From the NCBI GenBank assembly GCA_025455945.1, contig JALOLN010000009.1, positions 1 to 24,062 on the forward strand: a DNA stretch of 24,062 nucleotides, given 5' to 3'. Each line of letters starts with the position of its first letter. Position 1 is the first letter of the stretch. Positions 1 through 9,771 of the stretch are shown here, piece by piece. Source of the DNA: Actinomycetes bacterium. Its GTDB lineage: Bacteria; Actinomycetota; Actinomycetes; Prado026. The notes beneath the pieces are model-generated. The model was not told the DNA's origin. It searched no databases and worked only from the letters and a program-made list of their open reading frames with translations. Both the position numbers and the translations under genes were made by a program.

Positions 1-267
1 GGTGCGGTGCCCGTGGTCGACTGCTGCACGGGCGAGCGGGTCGCGGTGTCCGGCACCGTGCGGGCGCTGACCCTGCGCCCCCGCGGCGGGGTGCCCGCCC
101 TGGAGGCCGAGCTGTACGACGGCAGCGGTGCGCTCACCCTGGTGTGGCTGGGGCGCCGGCGCATCCTCGGGATCGACCCCGGCCGGCGGCTCACGGCGCA
201 CGGCCGGGTGACCGAGCAGCAGGGGCGCCCGACGATGTACAACCCGTCCTACGAGCTCCACCCGTGA
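1..267 (+). CDS. OB-fold nucleic-acid-binding domain protein (5' truncated)
   Basis: The reading frame is open to the left edge, so the N-terminus is missing; the first in-window GTG at 7 is probably internal. The visible part of about 88 residues has the look of a small OB-fold beta barrel: a 'V-S-G-T-V' strand, alternating hydrophobic strands, 'YDGSGALTLVWLG', and a closing strand 'LTAHGRV'. This is the layout of the RecG-wedge or aspartyl-tRNA-synthetase anticodon type of OB fold. Rv2694c of M. tuberculosis, a small OB-fold protein beside a DUF3159 gene, is the likely positional counterpart (from memory). The stop overlaps the GTG start of the next gene in a GTGA junction, so the two are probably translationally coupled. 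A role in binding nucleic acid is inferred from the fold only. Confidence 0.75.
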   Translation, partial: GAVPVVDCCTGERVAVSGTVRALTLRPRGGVPALEAELYDGSGALTLVWLGRRRILGIDPGRRLTAHGRVTEQQGRPTMYNPSYELHP

Positions 268-899
268 ACCAGGAGGGGCTGCTCGAGGTCCTCGGCGGCC
301 CCCGCGGGCTGATCGACGCCGGGGTCCCGGGAGCCGTCTTCGCGCTGGCGTACACGCTCACCGGGCAGGAGCTCGCCCCGTCGATCGCCTGGGCGGTCGG
401 CAGCGGAGTCGTCCTCTTCCTCATCAGCCTCGCCGAGCGGCGCTCGGTGCAGCAGTCCCTCGCGGGTCTGGTCGGCGTCGGCGTCATGGCGGCCGTGGCG
501 GCCTGGACCGGGCAGGCCCGCGACTTCTACCTGCCCTCGGTGATCAAGAACGCGGCCTACTGCGCGGCCTACGTCGTCTCGATCCTCGTGCGCTGGCCGC
601 TGCTGGGGGTGTTCCTCGGCCCGCTGTTCGGCGAGGGGTTCGGCTGGCGGAAGGACCCGGCCCGGCTGCGGAGCTACTCCCTGGCCAGCGCGGTGTGGGC
701 AGCGATGTTCGGCCTGCGGGTGGCGGTGCAGGTGCCGCTCTACCTAACCGGCCAGGTCGCCGCGCTGGGGGTCGTGGGCATCCCGCTGGGGCTGCCGCTG
801 TTCATGCTGACGCTGTGGGTGACCTACCTGGTGCTGCGTCGCACCCAGCCGGTGCGGCAGACGGCCGAGGAGCCGCCTAGCGTGGCGGATGAGGGCTGA
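264..899 (+). CDS. DUF3159 family integral membrane protein
   Basis: I place the start at GTG 264, which overlaps the preceding stop (GTGA) and gives 211 residues beginning MNQEGLLEVLGGPRG; an earlier in-frame ATG at 144 lies inside the upstream gene. The protein has about five or six hydrophobic segments: around residues 20-35, 40-55, 65-85, an amphipathic stretch with 'YLPSVIKNAAYCAAYV' near 95-115, then about 140-165 and 170-195. The LGG-x-RG N-terminal motif and the 'FGW-R' turn fit DUF3159, a family found in actinobacteria with no assigned reaction. It sits between the OB-fold gene and the TrkA pair, as Rv2693c does. Its 3' end overlaps the convergent ceoC-like gene by 23 bp (877-899). 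Function unknown. Confidence 0.85.
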   Translation: MNQEGLLEVLGGPRGLIDAGVPGAVFALAYTLTGQELAPSIAWAVGSGVVLFLISLAERRSVQQSLAGLVGVGVMAAVAAWTGQARDFYLPSVIKNAAYCAAYVVSILVRWPLLGVFLGPLFGEGFGWRKDPARLRSYSLASAVWAAMFGLRVAVQVPLYLTGQVAALGVVGIPLGLPLFMLTLWVTYLVLRRTQPVRQTAEEPPSVADEG

Positions 900-1545
900 G
901 CAGCTCCTGCAGCAACTCCTCCGCCTCGGTGGACGAGACGAAGAGAAGCTCGTCACCCGCCTCGAGCGGGTCGTCCGGGCTGGGCGCGATGACCCGACCG
1001 TCGCGCAGGATCGCGACCAGCGTGGTGTCGACCGGCCACACCATGTCCCCGACCCGGTCGCCGATGTGCGGTGACCCCACGGGCAGCGTCAGCTCCACGA
1101 GGTTCGCCCCGCCCTGCCGGAAGGTGAACAGGCGCACGAGGTCGCCGATGCTCACGGCCTCCTCGACCAGGGCGGACAGCATCCGGGGCGTCGACACCGC
1201 GACGTCCACGCCCCAGGCCTCGTTGAACATCCACTCGTTCTTGGGGTGGTTGACCCGGGCCACCACCCGCGGGACGCCGTACTCGGTCTTCGCCAGCAGC
1301 GAGAGGACGAGGTTGACCTTGTCGTCCCCGGTGGCCGCGATGACGACCTGGCAGGTGTTCAGCCCCGCCTTCTCGAGGACTGCCACCTCGCAGGCGTCGG
1401 CCTGCATCCACTCCGCGCCCGGGATGGCGTCGGGGCGGATCGCCACCGGGTCGCGGTCGATGATGAGGACCTCGTGTCCGTTGCCGATGAGCTCGGCCGC
1501 GATCGACCGGCCGACCTTGCCGGCCCCACCGATGGCGACGCGCAT
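877..1545 (-). CDS. ceoC: TrkA-family potassium uptake regulatory protein (CeoC/TrkB-like)
   Basis: This 222-residue protein begins MRVAIGGAGKVG, a Rossmann NAD(H)-binding glycine motif (G-x-G-x-x-G), with the acidic end of strand 2 at 'LIIDRD'. The RCK_N domain covers about residues 1-140 and contains 'ATGDDKVNLVLSLLAK'. A smaller RCK_C domain covers about 145-215 and ends 'DPLEAGDELLFV'. Proteins of this family gate or activate K+ channels and transporters on the cytoplasmic face in response to NAD(H), nucleotides or c-di-AMP. The start codon shares one base with the stop of the upstream ceoB-like gene (TGATG), so the pair is one operon. A longer reading frame to 1800 exists, but only the ATG at 1545 starts on the Rossmann strand. 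It closely resembles my recollection of M. tuberculosis CeoC (Rv2692). No TrkH/KtrB pore gene is in the window. Confidence 0.92.
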   Translation of the reverse strand: MRVAIGGAGKVGRSIAAELIGNGHEVLIIDRDPVAIRPDAIPGAEWMQADACEVAVLEKAGLNTCQVVIAATGDDKVNLVLSLLAKTEYGVPRVVARVNHPKNEWMFNEAWGVDVAVSTPRMLSALVEEAVSIGDLVRLFTFRQGGANLVELTLPVGSPHIGDRVGDMVWPVDTTLVAILRDGRVIAPSPDDPLEAGDELLFVSSTEAEELLQELLSPHPPR

Positions 1546-2213
1546 CAGTGCTCCTCGGGTGGTGGGGCCGCCTCGAGGAACGCCTCGACCTGGGCCCGGT
1601 CCTCCTCGCGCACCATGAGGTGCACGAGATCGCCCTCCTGCACGAGGGTCTCCGGCCCGGGGAGGAGACCCTCGCCGATGCGGGTGAGGAACGCCACCCT
1701 GGTCGAGGCCTCGTGCTCGATCCGGGAGACCCGCTGGCCCACCCACCCCGGGTCGTAGTGGGCCTCGATCAGCGAGACGGTGCCGCTGGGGTCCGTCCAC
1801 TCCGTCTGGGTGCCGCCGGGCAGCAGCCGCCGCATGATGCGGTCGGTCGTCCAGCGCACGGTCGCGACGGTGGGGATGCCCAGCCGCTGGTACACCTCGG
1901 CCCGCCGCGGGTCGTAGATGCGTGCGACGACGTTCTCCACGCCGAAGCGCTCCCGGGCGACCCGGGCGGCGAGGATGTTGGAGTTGTCACCGCTGCTCAC
2001 GGCCGCGAAGGCCGTGGCCTGCTGGATCCGCGCCTCGGTCAGCACCTCGGGGTCGAAACCCACCCCGGTCACCATCGTGCCCTCGTAGGTCGGCGTGAGC
2101 CGACGGAACGACCCGGCGTCCTGGTCGATGATGGCGACGGAGTGGCCCTGGGAGTCGAGCGTCCCCGCCAGGCTGGAGCCGACGCGACCACATCCCATGA
2201 TCACGATGTGCAC
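1545..2213 (-). CDS. ceoB: TrkA-family potassium uptake regulatory protein (CeoB/TrkA-like)
   Basis: This 222-residue protein opens with MHIVIMGCGRVGSSLAG, a canonical G-x-G-x-x-G dinucleotide-binding motif. 'AIIDQD' follows as the ribose-binding acidic residue, then 'AVSSGDNSNILAARVARE'. RCK_N spans about residues 1-135 and RCK_C about 140-215. Such proteins control K+ flux from the cytoplasmic side of a membrane partner. The start is GTG 2213, placed on the Rossmann strand, with a weak -10-like CACGCT six bases before it. It heads a two-gene operon with the ceoC-like gene and is divergent from the KimA-like permease, with about 70 bp between starts. The resemblance to Rv2691 (CeoB) is strong from memory. 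Confidence 0.92.
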   Translation of the reverse strand: MHIVIMGCGRVGSSLAGTLDSQGHSVAIIDQDAGSFRRLTPTYEGTMVTGVGFDPEVLTEARIQQATAFAAVSSGDNSNILAARVARERFGVENVVARIYDPRRAEVYQRLGIPTVATVRWTTDRIMRRLLPGGTQTEWTDPSGTVSLIEAHYDPGWVGQRVSRIEHEASTRVAFLTRIGEGLLPGPETLVQEGDLVHLMVREEDRAQVEAFLEAAPPPEEH

Positions 2214-2219
2214 CCGACC

Positions 2220-2225
2220 AGCGTG
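2220..2225 (-). promoter_or_regulatory. possible weak -10 box for ceoB-ceoC
   Basis: CACGCT on the minus strand ends six bases before the GTG start at 2213. Only A2 and T6 of the TANNNT consensus match. It is listed because stronger boxes occupy the same position before several other genes here. There is no clear -35 and no Shine-Dalgarno sequence in the gap. Confidence 0.25.
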
Positions 2226-2271
2226 CCACAGTTCACGGGACGTCGGTGCCCCGGGTGGCCGCGGCGCGCCC

Positions 2272-2277
2272 TAGGCT
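2272..2277 (+). promoter_or_regulatory. -10 box, leaderless-type promoter of the KimA-like permease gene
   Basis: TAGGCT (TANNNT) is followed by seven bases and then GTG 2285. Transcription would start at or next to the initiation codon, giving a leaderless mRNA. There is no Shine-Dalgarno sequence between box and start, which supports GTG 2285 over the upstream in-frame ATG at 2246. No good TTGAC-type -35 is visible. The same hexamer with the same spacing precedes ribonuclease D at 19402-19407. Confidence 0.6.
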
Positions 2278-2284
2278 CGAACCC

Positions 2285-4303
2285 GTGGCCAGGCTCGCTG
2301 ACGTCGGCAAGCGCCTCGTGCTCGGCCGGGCCATGCGCTCGGACCGGCTCGGGGAGACCCTGCTCCCCAAGCGGGTCGCCCTGCCGGTCTTCGCCAGCGA
2401 CGCGCTGTCGTCCAACGCCTACGCCACGCAGGAGATCCTGCTCGTCCTCGGGCTCGGCGGGGCGGCACTGCTCACCTACACGCCGTGGATCGCGCTGGCC
2501 GTGGTCGCGGTCTTCTTCACGGTCGTGGCGTCCTACCGGCAGAACGTGCACGCCTACCCCAGCGGCGGGGGCGACTACGAGGTGGCCACCGAGAACCTGG
2601 GGCCCAGCGCGGGGCTGGTCGTCGCCAGCGCCCTGCTCGTCGACTACGTGCTCACGGTCGCGGTGTCCATCTCCTCGGCCGTCGCCAACATCTCCTCGGC
2701 CGTGGAGTCCCTCGGCGAGCACGCGGTGCTGCTGGCCGTGCTGCTCATCCTCCTCATCACGTTCATGAACCTGCGGGGGGTGCGGGAGTCCGGCACGGCG
2801 TTCGCCATCCCCACCTACGGGTTCATGGTCGGCATCTTCACGATGGTGATCTACGCGTTCTTCCGGCTGGCCGGCGGCGAGGAGATCAAGGCCGCGAGCG
2901 CCGACTGGACGATCACCCCGGAGGCGTCCTTCAGCGGCTTCGCGCTGTTCTTCCTGCTGCTGCGGGCCTTCTCGTCGGGGACGACGGCCCTGACCGGGAT
3001 CGAGGCCATCAGCAACGGCGTCCCGGCGTTTCGGAAGCCGAAGTCGAAGAACGCGGCGACCACGCTGCTGCTGCTGGGCACGATCTCCATGGCGATGTTC
3101 GCCTCGATCACCTGGTTGGCCGTCCACAGCGAGGTGAAGGTCACCGAGTTCGACGAGGACCTCGTCGGGCTGCCGGAGGGTGCCGCGCAGAAGACCGTGA
3201 TCGCCCAGATCGCCGAGGCGGTGTTCAGCGACTTCTCGGTGGGCGCGTTCTACGTCTCCTTCACCACGGCGCTGATCCTCGTGCTGGCCGCGAACACCGC
3301 GTTCAACGGGTTCCCCGTCCTCGGGTCCATCCTCGCCCGAGACGGGTACCTCCCGCGGCAGCTGCACACCCGCGGGGACCGGCTCGCGTTCAGCAACGGC
3401 ATCATCATGCTGTCCGCCGTCGCGATGCTCCTCGTGTACGCGTTCGACGCCCAGGTGACGCGGCTCATCCAGCTGTACATCGTCGGCGTCTTCGTGTCGT
3501 TCACGCTCAGCCAGACCGGCATGGTGCGGCACTGGACCCGGCTGCTTCGCGACGAGCAGGACCCGCCCGCGCGGCGGCACATGCAGCGGTCGAGGGTCAT
3601 CAACTCCGTGGGCCTGGTCATGACGGGGACGGTCCTCGTGATCGTCCTCGTGACCAAGTTCACCCGCGGCGCCTGGATCGCCATCCTGGCCATGGGGCTG
3701 CTCTTCCTGCTGATGCGCAGCATCCGGCGGCACTACGACAACGTGCGCAACGAGCTGGCGGTGGGCGACGTCGCACCGACGACCCTGCCCGCGCGGGTGC
3801 ACACGATCGTCCTCGTGTCGAAGATCCACCAGCCGACCATGCGGGCGCTGGCATACGCCCGGGCCACCCGGCCGTCGAAGCTCGAGGCGGTCACGGTGGC
3901 CGTCGAGCCGGAAGAGGCCCGTGCGCTGCAGGCCGAGTGGGACCTGCGCGGGATCCCCGTCCCGCTGAAGGTCCTCGACTCACCGTTCCGGGAGATCACC
4001 CGGCCGGTCGTCGACTACGTGCGCGGGCTGCGGCGCGACAGCCCGCGTGACCTGGTCACGGTCTTCGTGCCGGAGTACGTCGTGGGCAAGTGGTGGGAGC
4101 AGCTGCTGCACAACCAGAGCGCGCTGCGGCTGAAGACCCGGCTGCGCTTCACCACTGGCGTCGTCGTGACCAGCGTGCCCTACCAGCTGGCCTCGGGGCG
4201 GGCCGCCGGCGACCTGGCGGACGCCGCCGACGAGGCCTCGCTGCTCGGTCTGGTGCGGCACGGCGAGGAGCTCGACGACCTCTCGGGCCCCTCGGGTCGG
4301 TGA
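2285..4303 (+). CDS. KimA-like APC/KUP-superfamily permease, probable K+ importer
   Basis: This 672-residue protein has about 12 membrane segments (residues about 30-490) and a C-terminal cytoplasmic domain (about 500-650). Automated annotation would likely call it an APC amino-acid permease. Its landmarks instead match my memory of Bacillus subtilis KimA: 'SDALSSNAYATQEIL' with Asp39 and Tyr46 (KimA Asp36/Tyr43, same spacing), 'YPSGGGDYEVATENLG', 'LLVDYVLTVAVSIS', 'AFSSGTTALTGIEAISN', 'LVLAANTAFNGFP', 'GDRLAFSNGII' and 'SFTLSQTGM'. In the C-terminal domain 'LLHNQSALRLKTRL' and 'SVPYQL' also align. KimA is a proton-coupled K+ importer inhibited by c-di-AMP. The divergent ceoB-ceoC pair supports a K+ role. 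Its stop overlaps the start of the next gene (GTGA). The start is GTG 2285, behind a leaderless-type -10. Substrate is inferred, not proven. Confidence 0.85.
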   Translation: MARLADVGKRLVLGRAMRSDRLGETLLPKRVALPVFASDALSSNAYATQEILLVLGLGGAALLTYTPWIALAVVAVFFTVVASYRQNVHAYPSGGGDYEVATENLGPSAGLVVASALLVDYVLTVAVSISSAVANISSAVESLGEHAVLLAVLLILLITFMNLRGVRESGTAFAIPTYGFMVGIFTMVIYAFFRLAGGEEIKAASADWTITPEASFSGFALFFLLLRAFSSGTTALTGIEAISNGVPAFRKPKSKNAATTLLLLGTISMAMFASITWLAVHSEVKVTEFDEDLVGLPEGAAQKTVIAQIAEAVFSDFSVGAFYVSFTTALILVLAANTAFNGFPVLGSILARDGYLPRQLHTRGDRLAFSNGIIMLSAVAMLLVYAFDAQVTRLIQLYIVGVFVSFTLSQTGMVRHWTRLLRDEQDPPARRHMQRSRVINSVGLVMTGTVLVIVLVTKFTRGAWIAILAMGLLFLLMRSIRRHYDNVRNELAVGDVAPTTLPARVHTIVLVSKIHQPTMRALAYARATRPSKLEAVTVAVEPEEARALQAEWDLRGIPVPLKVLDSPFREITRPVVDYVRGLRRDSPRDLVTVFVPEYVVGKWWEQLLHNQSALRLKTRLRFTTGVVVTSVPYQLASGRAAGDLADAADEASLLGLVRHGEELDDLSGPSGR

Positions 4304-5511
4304 CCGGGACCAGCCTCGTCGGGACCGACGTCGAGCTGACGGTCGGTCCGGTGGCGCACGGCGGCCACTGCGTGGGCCGGTCCGAGGGCCGGGTGGTCTT
4401 CGTCCGGCACGCCCTGCCCGGTGAACAGGTCCGCGCCGTCGTGACCGAGGGAGGCACGGCGTCCCGGTACCTGCGGGCGGACGCGGTCGCGGTGGTCTCA
4501 GCCGCGCCCGACCGGGTGCCGCAGCGCTGCCCCGTTGCCGGGCCGGGCGGCTGCGGCGGGTGCGACTGGCAGCACGTGTCAGTGGAGGGGCAGCGGGCGC
4601 TGAAGGCCGAGGTCGTCGCCGAGCAGCTGCGCCGGCTGGCCGGGGTCGAGCGCGCCGTGCAGGTCGAGGCCGTGCCCGGCGACGCGGCCGGACTGGGCTG
4701 GCGGACCCGGCTGCGGCTGGCCGTCGACCGTGAGGGCCGGGCGGGGCTGCGTCGGCACCGCTCCCACCAGGTGGTCCACCTTGCCGACTGCCCGCTCAGC
4801 CACCCGGCCGTGGAGGTCGGGTCGCTGCTCGCGCGGCGCTGGCCCGGTGCCGGGTCGTTGGCCGTCGCAGTGTCGGTGGCGACCGGCGATCGCGTTGTCC
4901 TCGTCGACGGCGTCGCGCAGGGTCGCAGCCGGCTCGCCGAGCACGCCGCCGGACGGTCCTGGCGGGTCACCGGTGACGGCTTCTGGCAGGTGCATCCCGG
5001 CGCGGCGGACGCCCTCGTCGACGCCGTCCGTGCGCAGCTTCGGCCCCGGCCGGGGGAGCAGCTCGTCGACCTCTACGCCGGGGTGGGGCTGTTCGCCGGC
5101 GCGCTCGCCGACGACCTGGGCCCGGCCGGCGGCGTCGACGCGGTCGAGGCCGCCGCCGGCGCCGTCCGGGACGCCCGGCGCAACCTGCACGACCGCCCCG
5201 GCGTCCGGCTGCACGAGGCGCGGGTGGACCGCTGGCTGCGTGGGGGCACCGTGCCCAGGGCCGACGTCGTCGTCCTCGACCCGCCGCGCATCGGTGCGGG
5301 CGCCGAGGTGGTGCGGCGGATCGTCGGGCTCGGGCCGCGGGCGGTGGCGTACGTGGCGTGCGATCCGGCGGCCCTGGCCAGGGACGTCGGCACCTTCCGC
5401 GGCCTGGGCTGGGAGCTCACCGCGCTGCGGGCCCTCGACACCTTCCCGCTCACGCACCACGTGGAGTGCGTGGCCCTGCTGCAGCGCGGCACGGGCGGGG
5501 AGATATCTTGA
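4300..5511 (+). CDS. TrmA/RumA-type RNA (uracil-5-)-methyltransferase, 4Fe-4S
   Basis: This 403-residue enzyme probably uses SAM to make 5-methyluridine in RNA. An N-terminal TRAM-like OB domain (residues about 8-65) carries 'GGHCVGRSEGRVVFVRHALPGE'-type strands. The cluster ligands are Cys77, Cys85, Cys88 and Cys164, spaced like those of E. coli RumA (RlmD). The SAM-binding loop is 'LYAGVGLFAG' (259-267), followed by 'VVLDPPRIGAG' (about 324-334), catalytic Cys354 in 'YVACDPAALARD' and Glu389 in 'HHVECVALL'. Length matches the mycobacterial homologue Rv2689c. GTG 4300 overlaps the permease stop (GTGA), so the two are coupled. The last codons contain the acnA promoter and palindrome. The sequence does not say whether the target is 23S rRNA or tRNA. 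Confidence 0.9.
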   Translation: MTGTSLVGTDVELTVGPVAHGGHCVGRSEGRVVFVRHALPGEQVRAVVTEGGTASRYLRADAVAVVSAAPDRVPQRCPVAGPGGCGGCDWQHVSVEGQRALKAEVVAEQLRRLAGVERAVQVEAVPGDAAGLGWRTRLRLAVDREGRAGLRRHRSHQVVHLADCPLSHPAVEVGSLLARRWPGAGSLAVAVSVATGDRVVLVDGVAQGRSRLAEHAAGRSWRVTGDGFWQVHPGAADALVDAVRAQLRPRPGEQLVDLYAGVGLFAGALADDLGPAGGVDAVEAAAGAVRDARRNLHDRPGVRLHEARVDRWLRGGTVPRADVVVLDPPRIGAGAEVVRRIVGLGPRAVAYVACDPAALARDVGTFRGLGWELTALRALDTFPLTHHVECVALLQRGTGGEIS

Positions 5512-5536
5512 CATCGAGATACTTTCCCATGAGGAT
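5504..5536 (+). promoter_or_regulatory. acnA promoter with palindromic operator candidate
   Basis: A perfect TTGACA (5508-5513) is followed by a 17-bp spacer and GAGGAT (5531-5536; A2 and T6 of the -10 match). The predicted transcript start is near 5543, about 24 bases before GTG 5567. Over the -35 lies an AT-rich imperfect palindrome, TATCTTGACATCGAGATA (5504-5521), in which 7 of 9 base pairs match. GAGATA also occurs as a direct repeat at 5500-5505 and 5516-5521. The palindrome includes the TGA stop of the upstream methyltransferase (5509-5511). A repressor bound here would block the -35. The regulator is unknown; I recall similar palindromes before other actinobacterial TCA genes but could not check. 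Confidence 0.6.
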
Positions 5537-5566
5537 GACGCCGACGGCGACGACGGGAGTGACGCG

Positions 5567-8215
<2,649 letters not shown>

Positions 8216-8249
8216 CCCCCTCCGCCCACCCCCTCCCGCACCCCTTCCC

Positions 8250-8361
8250 GCATCAAGGGTCCCTTGTGGCGAATAGATCGCCGTACGGCGCCCATCACGG
8301 CCGGAGGTGATGGGCGCCCCACCTCCATCTATTGGCATCAAGGGACCCTTGATGCCAATAG
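8250..8361. repeat. nested inverted-repeat element (REP/MITE-like) between acnA and xylB
   Basis: Two 29-bp outer arms, 8250-8278 and 8327-8355, are inverted copies with 26 of 29 positions matching. Inside lies a perfect 12-bp stem, 8287-8298 with 8307-8318, and an 8-base loop. The right outer arm is itself part of a perfect 33-bp palindrome (8329-8361: 16-bp arms CTATTGGCATCAAGGG and its complement around A8345). The left arm keeps only the AAGGGTCCCTT core of that palindrome. It is less GC-rich than its surroundings and ends 18 bases before the xylB ATG. It could be a mobile repeat, a terminator for acnA, or an operator for xylB. No target-site duplication was clearly visible. Confidence 0.7.
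8287..8318 (+). terminator. possible hairpin terminator downstream of acnA
   Basis: A perfect 12-bp stem (GGCGCCCATCAC with its complement) and an 8-base loop lie 71 bases after the acnA stop. There is no U-tract, as is common for actinobacterial hairpin terminators, so function is uncertain. It is the core of the larger inverted-repeat element. Confidence 0.4.
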
Positions 8362-8379
8362 GGGTGGTTGGGTGGGGGC

Positions 8380-9771
8380 ATGGCGCTGGTTGCGGGGGTC
8401 GACTCCTCGACCCAGTCGGTGAAGGTGCTCGTCGTCGACGCCGAGACCGGGGCGGTCGTGCGCTCAGGTCGGGCGGCCCACCCGGACGGGACCGAGTGCC
8501 CGCCGCAGGCCTGGTGGGCGGCGCTGTCCGAGGCGACGCAGGGGCTGCTGGACGACGTGCGCGCGGTCGGGGTGGCCGGCCAGCAGCACGGCATGGTCGC
8601 CCTGGACGACGCCGGGGAGGTGGTCCGCCCCGCCCTGCTGTGGAACGACACCCGGTCGGCCGCTGACGCCGAGGACCTCGTCGCCGAGCTCGGCGGACCG
8701 GCCGCCTGGGCGGAGGCGACCGGCTCGGTCCCCGTCGCCAGCTTCACCGTGACGAAGCTGCGCTGGCTGGCCCGCGCCGAGCCCAGGCACGCCGCCCGCG
8801 TCGCGCAGGTCCTGCTGCCCCACGACTGGCTGACCTGGCGGCTGGCTGGCGGGACGACGTCCGCAGCCCGGCCCACCACCGACCGCGGCGACGCCTCCGG
8901 CACCGGGTACTGGTCCCCGGCGGCGGGGGAGTACCGCCCTGACCTGCTGCGCCTCGCCCTCGGCCGGGAGGTCGGCGTCCCGCGCGTCGCCGCGCCGGCC
9001 GAGACCGTGGGGACGACGCCGGCCGGTGCGCTGCTCGCCCCCGGGACCGGCGACAACATGGGGGCGGCCCTCGGTCTCGGCCTGGGGCCCGGCGACGTCG
9101 CCGTGTCGCTGGGCACCTCGGGGACGGCCTTCGCGGTCACGACCGCGCCCACCGCCGATGCCACGGGTACGGTCGCGGGGTTCGCCGACGCCACCGGCCG
9201 CTTCCTGCCGCTGGTCTGCACGCTCAACGCCGCCCGGGTGCTCACGGCCGGGGCCGACCTGCTCGGCGTCGGCGTCGACGAGCTCAGCGACCTCGCGCTC
9301 GCCGCCCCTCCGGGTGCGGGCGGGCTGGTGCTGCTGCCCTACCTGGACGGCGAGCGCACGCCGAACCTGCCCGACGCGCGCGGCAGCCTGCACGGCATCA
9401 CCCGCGACAACCTGACCCCGCCGACCCTGGCCCGGGCCTGTGTGGAGGGGATGCTCTGCGGGCTGGCCGACGCGGTGGACGCGCTCGTCGACCAGGGTGT
9501 CCGGCCGCGGCGGGTCCTGCTCATCGGCGGCGCCGCCGCCTCGCCCGCCGTCCGGGCGGTCGCCGCCACCTTGTTCGGCGTCCCGGTCCACGTCCCGCCG
9601 CCGGGGGAGTACGTCGCCCTCGGCGCGGCCCGGCAGGCGGCCTGGGCGCTGCGGGGCGGCGCCGAGCCGCCGACCTGGCCGGTCGACGGCGTCACCGTCG
9701 TCGAGCCGGACCCCCGCCCCGCCGTCCGGGCGGCGTACGCGCAGGTCCGCCGCGCCGTCCACCCGACGTGA
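8380..9771 (+). CDS. xylB: FGGY-family carbohydrate kinase, xylulokinase-like
   Basis: This 463-residue protein has both actin-like FGGY domains. The N-terminal phosphate-binding strand is 'AGVDSSTQSVKVLVVD', followed by 'VAGQQHGMVALD' and 'LLWNDTRSAADAEDL', typical of XylB. The catalytic Asp is Asp225 in 'GTGDNMGAALGLG'. ATP-site elements are 'VSLGTSGTAFAV', 'LLPYLDGERTPNLPDARG', 'VLLIGGAAASPAVR' and 'YVALGAARQAAW'. The expected reaction is D-xylulose plus ATP to xylulose 5-phosphate. E. coli XylB can also phosphorylate 1-deoxy-D-xylulose, which is notable because dxs follows. No xylA isomerase or sugar transporter is in the window. ATG 8380 follows a GGTGGGGG purine run; an in-frame TTG at 8368 is less likely. 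The stop overlaps the next start (GTGA). Confidence 0.88.
   Translation: MALVAGVDSSTQSVKVLVVDAETGAVVRSGRAAHPDGTECPPQAWWAALSEATQGLLDDVRAVGVAGQQHGMVALDDAGEVVRPALLWNDTRSAADAEDLVAELGGPAAWAEATGSVPVASFTVTKLRWLARAEPRHAARVAQVLLPHDWLTWRLAGGTTSAARPTTDRGDASGTGYWSPAAGEYRPDLLRLALGREVGVPRVAAPAETVGTTPAGALLAPGTGDNMGAALGLGLGPGDVAVSLGTSGTAFAVTTAPTADATGTVAGFADATGRFLPLVCTLNAARVLTAGADLLGVGVDELSDLALAAPPGAGGLVLLPYLDGERTPNLPDARGSLHGITRDNLTPPTLARACVEGMLCGLADAVDALVDQGVRPRRVLLIGGAAASPAVRAVAATLFGVPVHVPPPGEYVALGAARQAAWALRGGAEPPTWPVDGVTVVEPDPRPAVRAAYAQVRRAVHPT

Noticed and set aside
2285..4303. Straight annotation as an amino-acid permease
   Set aside because: The N-terminal, pore and C-terminal motifs match KimA better, and the flanking genes concern potassium. 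Amino-acid transport remains possible but is less supported.
8368..8379. TTG at 8368 as the xylB start
   Set aside because: ATG 8380 has a purine-rich ribosome site directly upstream and begins right before the kinase strand MALVAGVDSSTQ.
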